Assembly: GCA_910584245.1 (NCBI GenBank)
Contig: CAJTZF010000028.1
Coordinates: forward strand, 1-37,366
Length of the DNA: 37,366 bases
Reading direction: 5' to 3'
DNA from: an uncultured Eubacterium sp.
GTDB lineage: Bacteria > Bacillota > Clostridia > Lachnospirales > Lachnospiraceae
This document shows positions 32,485-37,366 of this stretch, in pieces (position 1 is the first letter of the stretch; the number at the start of each line of letters is the position of its first letter). Position numbers and translations under genes: made by a program. The notes below the pieces were generated by a model. It saw only the letters and a list, made by a program, of their open reading frames with translations. It ran no database searches and was not told the origin of the DNA.

Positions 32485-34200
32485 ATGTCTAAGAAATATA
32501 TGATTATAGATGGTATCCGTAGTGAATTTACGGATGAGAAAAATATTTTGCAGGTCATTCGGAAAGCCGGTATTCATGTGCCAACTTTTTGTTATTATAC
32601 CGATATGTCGATTTATGGCGCCTGCCGTATGTGTGTGGTAGAGGATGAGAGAGGAAGCATTATTGCGTCCTGCTCGACACCGCCGAGGGACAAAATGGTT
32701 ATTCGGACTAATACATCCAAGCTGCACCAGCACAGAAAGATGATTTTGGAGCTTTTGCTGGCATCCCATTGCCGCGACTGTACCGTGTGTGAGAAAAACG
32801 GGAACTGCCGTCTTCAAATGCTGGCGGCCAGATTCCGCCTTACCAATGTGAGATTTCCCAATACTCATCCGGAGCGCACCATTGACGATTCTTCCTTGTC
32901 GATCGTGAGGGATCCGAGTAAGTGTATTCTCTGCGGCGACTGCGTGAGAATGTGTAATGAGGTGCAGCATGTCGGCGCGATTGATTTCGCCCACCGGGGA
33001 GCCGATATGGTAGTGAGCCCGGCATTTGGAAGAAATATTGTAGATACGGATTGTGTAAACTGCGGCCAGTGTGCAGCCGTATGTCCGACCGCTGCGATCA
33101 CGATTAAAAATGACCTAAGGGAAGTTTGGCAGGCCCTTTATGCACCGGATAAGCGTGTTGTGGCACAGATCGCTCCGGCAGTCCGCGTGGCGATCGGCGA
33201 GGAGTTCGGGCTTCCGGCAGGAAAGAATTCAGTTGGCAAAATCTTTACTGCGCTTCGCATGCTTGGGTTCGATACGGTGTTTGACACGAGTTTCAGCGCA
33301 GACCTCACCGTTGTAGAGGAAGCGGCAGAGCTTGTATACAAGCTCGAAAAGGGAGATAAAAAATATCCGCTCGGAAATGCTATGCCGCTGTTTACTTCCT
33401 GTTGTCCTGCCTGGGTGCGTTTTGTAGAGACAAAGCATCCCGACATTCTTCCGTATGTGTCAACTTGTAAATCTCCGATGGAGATGTTTGGCGCCGTGCT
33501 TAAAGAGCATTATAAGCCGGCAGATGAGGAAACCGGACTGGAGACGGTTTCGGTAGCCGTGATGCCTTGTGTGGCGAAAAAATATGAGGCGGCCAGGGAA
33601 GAGTTTAAGCGCAATAATGTTCCCGATGTGGACCACGTTATCACGACAAAGGAGCTTGTTTTGATGATTAAGGAGCTTGGCATACAGTTTAATGAAATTG
33701 AGCCGAGCGCTCCAGATATGCCATTCTCAATCAGCTCCGGCGCGGGCGTAATATTCGGCGTTACTGGTGGTGTCATGGAAGCGGCGCTGCGCCATGTGGC
33801 GGAAAAGAACAATGAGGCGCTGCGTGAGATCGAGTATTCAGGAATCCGCGGACTGGAGGGGACGAAGGTGGCCGAAGTGGAAGTGGCAGGTAAAAAGCTT
33901 CGCGTCGGCGTTGTAAACGGACTTGGAAATGCAGATAAGCTTATCGAAAAGCTTCAGCGCGGCGAGGAAAAGCTGGATTTTGTAGAGGTTATGGCTTGTC
34001 CGTACGGATGTATCGGCGGCGCTGGCCAGCCGTTTGGTTACCAGAGCGTGAAAAAAGAGCGCGCGACGGGTATGTATAAAGCTGACAAATCGGCGATTAT
34101 CAAGCGTTCAGAGGAGAACCCGACACTTCTCAATATGTATGAGAACGGTATCCTTAAAGATCGTGCACATGAATTGCTTCATGTACACTATGGGAAATAG
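32485..34200 (+). CDS. hydA: [FeFe] hydrogenase catalytic subunit
   Basis: 571 residues; GGAGG lies just before the ATG. N-terminal [2Fe-2S] domain (Cys36, 47, 50, 63), His-ligated cluster (His95, Cys99, 102, 108), two [4Fe-4S] clusters (CILCGDCVRMC, CVNCGQCAAVCP) and the H-cluster domain with L1 TSCCPAW (304-310), STCKS (Cys328), L2 MPCVAKKYE (Cys362) and L3 MACPYGCIGGAGQP (Cys505, Cys509). L3 has Tyr and Ala where ACPGGCxxGGGQ is common; all cysteines are kept. It makes or uses H2 in the cytoplasm, with NADH and ferredoxin as partners through the two preceding subunits. Maturases HydEFG are not in the window. Confidence 0.96.
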   Translation: MSKKYMIIDGIRSEFTDEKNILQVIRKAGIHVPTFCYYTDMSIYGACRMCVVEDERGSIIASCSTPPRDKMVIRTNTSKLHQHRKMILELLLASHCRDCTVCEKNGNCRLQMLAARFRLTNVRFPNTHPERTIDDSSLSIVRDPSKCILCGDCVRMCNEVQHVGAIDFAHRGADMVVSPAFGRNIVDTDCVNCGQCAAVCPTAAITIKNDLREVWQALYAPDKRVVAQIAPAVRVAIGEEFGLPAGKNSVGKIFTALRMLGFDTVFDTSFSADLTVVEEAAELVYKLEKGDKKYPLGNAMPLFTSCCPAWVRFVETKHPDILPYVSTCKSPMEMFGAVLKEHYKPADEETGLETVSVAVMPCVAKKYEAAREEFKRNNVPDVDHVITTKELVLMIKELGIQFNEIEPSAPDMPFSISSGAGVIFGVTGGVMEAALRHVAEKNNEALREIEYSGIRGLEGTKVAEVEVAGKKLRVGVVNGLGNADKLIEKLQRGEEKLDFVEVMACPYGCIGGAGQPFGYQSVKKERATGMYKADKSAIIKRSEENPTLLNMYENGILKDRAHELLHVHYGK

Positions 34201-34222
34201 ATGAAAATAAAATAGTGAGCAG

Positions 34223-34275
34223 AAGGGGCTGTTGCATTTATGATTAAATAAATCATGGATGAAATGGCCCTTTTT
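34223..34275 (+). terminator. Rho-independent terminator of the hydrogenase operon
   Basis: A long hairpin pairs 34223-34245 with 34251-34273 around a five-base loop, with one mismatch and several wobbles, and ends in GCCC followed by TTTTT. It starts 23 bases after the hydA stop. Confidence 0.85.
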
Positions 34276-34305
34276 ACCCGTTTTATATTGCAGGAGAATT
34301 TGATT

Positions 34306-34437
34306 ATGATAAATAACTCTGAGTTCATAAAGCGTTTCACATTCCTTAATGAAAATGCTTTTTCCAATATTTCCCCCGTTTATAAAAAAAATTCGTTGTT
34401 GTATGACCAGGAGTCGGTTTTTCTTCCAAAAGGGTAA
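34306..34437 (+). other. Small ORF of 43 codons, unknown
   Basis: An ATG at 34306 with AGGAGA eight bases upstream opens a frame beginning MINNSEFIKRFTFLNE and ending ESVFLPKG. No domain is recognised. It lies in the 475-base gap between the hydrogenase operon and the SIR2 gene and could be a remnant or a small protein gene. Confidence 0.3.
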
Positions 34438-34503
34438 TAGCGTAGGAAATATAAAGAAAATTTATACAAATAATGATAGAATAGTGTAGAGAGATGTGAT
34501 AAA

Positions 34504-34689
34504 ATGAAAAAAGACATTATATTATACGTTATAAGTGTGGTGAATAGGCAGTATCAAACGTTTGTAAACCGTTATATGCATGCTTCTTCTGTCAGGCTTA
34601 AAGGGTTTGATGGGAATTTTTTGAGAAAGTACTCGTTTCATTTGTCACCACTGTTGAATAAAGGAGAGGAAGGGCATGATTACATATAA
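34504..34689 (+). CDS. Small ORF of 61 residues overlapping the SIR2-STAND start
   Basis: The frame begins MKKDIILYVISVVNRQYQTF and ends 14 bases inside the next gene. An extended -10-like TGATAGAAT lies at 34474-34482, but the ribosome site (GAGAG, about ten bases away) is weak. The sequence is not one I recognise. It could be a small partner or a leader for the defence gene, with coupled translation, or a chance frame. Confidence 0.3.
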   Translation: MKKDIILYVISVVNRQYQTFVNRYMHASSVRLKGFDGNFLRKYSFHLSPLLNKGEEGHDYI

Positions 34690-37366
34690 AGAACTTGTTG
34701 ATTTTTGGAAGGAAAGGGAGCCCGACTGTATAGAATGGTTTGAACAGTTGTGTTCTATACAGGGAGAAGTAGTGCCTTTTGTGGGGGCAGGAATGTCAAA
34801 AGATATCAATGAAGAGGCATATCCACTTTGGAGAGAATTTCTTGAGGAAGTTGGAAAAAGGGAACTGCTTTTTGAGGAGGCGGAAAAATTAGGTCAATTT
34901 ATCAATGCAAATAGTTATGAACAGGCGGCTGGTTTTTTACAGGAGAGGCTAGGAGACACTCTGTTTCGCGATAATGTCAAGAAAATATTTGGTAAGGAAA
35001 GGCTGGAAGGTGTTGTATTTCCTGAAAAAGTACGACTTATAACAGAATTGTTTCAAGGAAATATTATTACGACAAATATTGATTGGGTGATAGAGACGGC
35101 ATTTAAAGAATTGAGAAATATTAAAATACCAACGCTTATACCACAAAGCCAACCGGATCGAACAAATCAGAATATCGATGCCAATACTTTTTGTTTGATT
35201 AAATTACATGGAGATGTCAGTGAGTCTACAAGTTGGGTATTGACAGAAGAACAGTATAAGTTGGTTTATGGAGAAAATATAGAGGATGCATCATTATTTG
35301 TCAGTATATTGGAACGACTGATGATAAGTCGCAAGCTTCTCTTTATAGGGTGTGGGTTGGAGCAGGACAGAACATATGATGTTTTAAAGCGAATTATTCA
35401 GAAGAATAATACATATAAACATTTTGCGTTTATTGAGTGTCCGAAGAAACGAGATGCTCAAATTTATAAAAAAAGAGAGTTGATTAATTTATGGAACATC
35501 TATCCAATCTGGTTTCCGGAAACCCAGTATGAAAGTATTGGCGTTTTAATGCAGAAAATGATTTTATATCAAGAGTTCCATACTTTTGATTCAGATTTAA
35601 AAAAGAAAATAACACAGTTTTGCAAAGGAACCATCTGCTTTATTGACAGAGCCTTTTTAAACAAATACAGTCAGCCTGATGTGAAACTATTAAGGATATT
35701 TCTTCTGGTATCTGGTGAATTGGATGCTATTGCACATGCGGTCTGTTGTGGGGAAACCTTTTGTAATCAGGATGCTTTTGACGCTGCCAAGGTATATATC
35801 GAAAGGGATAGCACAATACCGCTGTTTATAACGGGTGCAGGTGGTCAGGGGAAGACTGTATTGATGATGGAGCTGGCAAAATATTTCTGTGAAAAGGATT
35901 ATCCGGTTTTTTGGATTTCAATTGGAAGGGGTTCATTATTGAAACGATCTATTCAGGAGTTTATGGAGCTGCTGGATGAGGTGTCGGCAGTGTATGGGAA
36001 TAAGGTTCTTTTGATGTTGGACAATCCCTATGCTGATTTGGATTATGTCGAAAAAATTTATCAGGTATTAAATTATGAATCACATCCTATTCAAGTGATT
36101 GTTACAGAACGTGTAAATAGGTTGGACTATCTTTTTTCGGATGATAAGTACCGATTTGCAATGTGGAGTGCAGAGGGGCAGTTTCTATGTCTGGGAGAAC
36201 CGTGCGAGTTTGAACTGTTTGATTGGATACAGCAGTCTAGCATAGTGCCATTTCGTTCAAGTTGGATATATGAGATTGTAAAAAATATATTCAGCAAATT
36301 AGAAGCGGATCAAAAAGTAGAGACATCCATTGTTGAATGCATACTAAAAGGGCAGGAAAAAGAGTTTAATAATAGTTCTATGTCGCTAGTTGAGACGGTT
36401 TATCAGTTTATATTTCAGTATAATGAAAGGACGGAACGTCTGGGGGACATAAGGATTTTAGGAAAAAGGGTTCCTCTGGACTGGGATGAATGGGAAAATT
36501 GGCTAAGTGTACGAAGAATAGATGACGCAGCATCCTATGCGTATATGGCGGCGCTTTATCTGTTAAAAATATCTGTTAGCGTAGAGACATTATCTCGGAT
36601 ATTGAATATTCCTAAATATCGATTAGAATTTGAGTTGGACAATAGCCTGCGAAATGGATATAGGGAACCGGTAATTTATGATTCTGTCAATGAGACGGTT
36701 TGTATTAAACATGATATGATCGCAGAGCTTTATTTTAGGTTTAATTCTAAGGTATCTGTCCAGAATATTTATAAAAATTTGCTTAGTCTGATGAATGAAA
36801 AGGAGCTTCTGAAATTTACAAAAAAATTGTTTAATAAAAAAGTAGTAATTGGAAAAAGGAAGTCTGTTTTTGATGTCAATATTGACCAGATGGTTTTGGC
36901 ATATATCAAAAATAAGAATATAATAAAGTTGTTGGAAATAAATGGAGAGCTTCCGTGGTTTGAACTTGTGCGAGTGTGGAATAAGCAGAGCAATTTTGAA
37001 AGTAAAGATCAGCCTTATTCGCTTGACGACTTATCAGAGAAGTACAAAGAAGATAAAAAAGTTCTGCTGGAGACGGCAATGTACTATGTATTTCGAGGAA
37101 AGGACGAGAAGGCAGAGGAAACGTTTGAGAGGGCATTGGAAGTGGATGGTAACCATCTGCCGGTATTGAATGAACTGGCCCGATTTTATGCAGACCGTGG
37201 AAGGGATGGGGAGGCAGAGGAAACGTTTGGGAGGGCATTGGAAGTGGATGGTAACCATCTGCCGGTATTGAATGAACTGGCCCGATTTTATGCAGACCGT
37301 GGAAGGGATGGGGAGGCAGAGGAAACGTTTGGGAGGGCATTGGAAGTGGATGGTAACCATCTGCCG
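34676..37366 (+). CDS. SIR2-STAND-TPR protein, likely antiphage defence (3' partial)
   Basis: The frame is open for 897 codons to the window end; AGGAGAGGA lies just before the ATG. Residues about 20-285 are a SIR2 domain: VPFVGAGMS (GAG at 37-39), TTNID (132-136), KLHGD with the putative catalytic His178, and LLFIGCGLEQD. Residues about 375-600 form a P-loop ATPase: Walker A GAGGQGKT (387-394) and Walker B VLLMLDN (Asp449), with a helical region after it, as in STAND proteins. From about residue 797 come TPR-type 34-residue repeats such as NHLPVLNELARFYADRG. In known Avs/DSR systems a phage ligand triggers the STAND core and the SIR2 domain then destroys NAD+. That role is inferred here from architecture. 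Confidence 0.85.
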   Translation, partial: MITYKELVDFWKEREPDCIEWFEQLCSIQGEVVPFVGAGMSKDINEEAYPLWREFLEEVGKRELLFEEAEKLGQFINANSYEQAAGFLQERLGDTLFRDNVKKIFGKERLEGVVFPEKVRLITELFQGNIITTNIDWVIETAFKELRNIKIPTLIPQSQPDRTNQNIDANTFCLIKLHGDVSESTSWVLTEEQYKLVYGENIEDASLFVSILERLMISRKLLFIGCGLEQDRTYDVLKRIIQKNNTYKHFAFIECPKKRDAQIYKKRELINLWNIYPIWFPETQYESIGVLMQKMILYQEFHTFDSDLKKKITQFCKGTICFIDRAFLNKYSQPDVKLLRIFLLVSGELDAIAHAVCCGETFCNQDAFDAAKVYIERDSTIPLFITGAGGQGKTVLMMELAKYFCEKDYPVFWISIGRGSLLKRSIQEFMELLDEVSAVYGNKVLLMLDNPYADLDYVEKIYQVLNYESHPIQVIVTERVNRLDYLFSDDKYRFAMWSAEGQFLCLGEPCEFELFDWIQQSSIVPFRSSWIYEIVKNIFSKLEADQKVETSIVECILKGQEKEFNNSSMSLVETVYQFIFQYNERTERLGDIRILGKRVPLDWDEWENWLSVRRIDDAASYAYMAALYLLKISVSVETLSRILNIPKYRLEFELDNSLRNGYREPVIYDSVNETVCIKHDMIAELYFRFNSKVSVQNIYKNLLSLMNEKELLKFTKKLFNKKVVIGKRKSVFDVNIDQMVLAYIKNKNIIKLLEINGELPWFELVRVWNKQSNFESKDQPYSLDDLSEKYKEDKKVLLETAMYYVFRGKDEKAEETFERALEVDGNHLPVLNELARFYADRGRDGEAEETFGRALEVDGNHLPVLNELARFYADRGRDGEAEETFGRALEVDGNHLP
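37111..37366 (+). repeat. Near-perfect 102-bp tandem repeats encoding TPRs
   Basis: The unit beginning GGCAGAGGAAACGTTT occurs at 37111, 37213 and 37315, exactly 102 bases apart. Over the compared length the first two copies differ at one base (A at 37128, G at 37230), and the third is cut by the window end without a further difference. Each unit encodes one 34-residue TPR. Further copies may follow. Confidence 0.93.

Noticed and set aside
34255..34305. Longer start for the small ORF ending at 34437
   Set aside because: The ATG at 34255 lies inside the terminator hairpin and has no ribosome site; the ATG at 34306 has AGGAGA.
36906..37340. Minus-strand repetitive open frame with repeated Pro-rich units
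   Set aside because: It arises from reading the 102-bp TPR repeats backwards; the plus strand is open for 897 codons with clear domains.
1..37366. CRISPR array, tRNA or rRNA genes, insertion sequences
   Set aside because: No regularly spaced direct repeats with unique spacers, no cloverleaf-like segments, no rRNA-like stretches and no transposase frames were seen. The only tandem array is the coding TPR repeat.

Overview
The window looks like chromosome of a low-to-mid GC anaerobic Firmicute, most likely a Lachnospiraceae-type Clostridium. The reasons are strong AGGAGG-type ribosome binding sites, frequent GTG and TTG starts, a three-subunit [FeFe] hydrogenase, a glycerol-phosphate surface polymer locus, and a tyrosine recombinase remnant of a type I associate from memory with that family. 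No rRNA, tRNA or CRISPR array was found.

Left part (1-5748): an orphan membrane sensor kinase with a poor phosphoacceptor region, a short-chain dehydrogenase, a MerR regulator divergent from a MATE efflux pump, a NimA-like flavin-fold protein behind a palindromic operator, and a NUDIX hydrolase ending in a bidirectional terminator. The MATE promoter has the 19-bp spacer and central dyad of MerR-activated promoters.

Minus-strand operon (12120 to 5757): an acyl-CoA carboxyltransferase, an MBOAT O-acyltransferase, two paralogous membrane-anchored SGNH-like proteins and a DUF4349 lipoprotein, with gaps of 11-32 bases. It looks like an envelope acylation module with an unexpected carboxyltransferase as first gene. 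A divergent promoter pair at about 12.2-12.3 kb separates it from the next locus.

Plus-strand surface polymer locus (12359-25700): an ABC-2 exporter (permease and ATPase), glycerol-3-phosphate cytidylyltransferase, CDP-glycerol glycerophosphotransferase, LytR-CpsA-Psr ligase, DegT/DnrJ aminotransferase, PglC-like sugar transferase, O-antigen ligase/polymerase-like protein, a glycosyltransferase 2 fused to a degenerate glycerophosphotransferase-like domain, and a YfhO-type membrane glycosyltransferase. Together they suggest a glycerol-phosphate-containing, sugar-decorated wall polymer that is exported and attached to peptidoglycan.

Accessory segment (25700-30084): a frameshifted, truncated tyrosine recombinase, then a visibly AT-rich four-gene cassette (IspE-like GHMP kinase, membrane protein with a PLD-like domain, HAD phosphatase, CofC/DUF2064-like nucleotidyltransferase). 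Small gene fragments lie at both borders. Two 35-nt hairpins with compensatory base changes lie behind promoters at 26409 and 30030, the second in the hydrogenase leader; a shortened third copy lies at 25713.

Right part: the NADH-linked [FeFe] hydrogenase operon (NuoE-, NuoF- and HydA-like, 30085-34200) ends in a strong terminator. Beyond it is the most striking gene, 34676 to the window end: an open frame of 897 codons combining a SIR2 domain with its NAD-site motifs, a STAND-type P-loop ATPase and C-terminal TPRs encoded by almost perfect 102-bp DNA repeats. This is the architecture of SIR2-STAND (Avs-like) antiphage proteins; its 3' end is outside the window.
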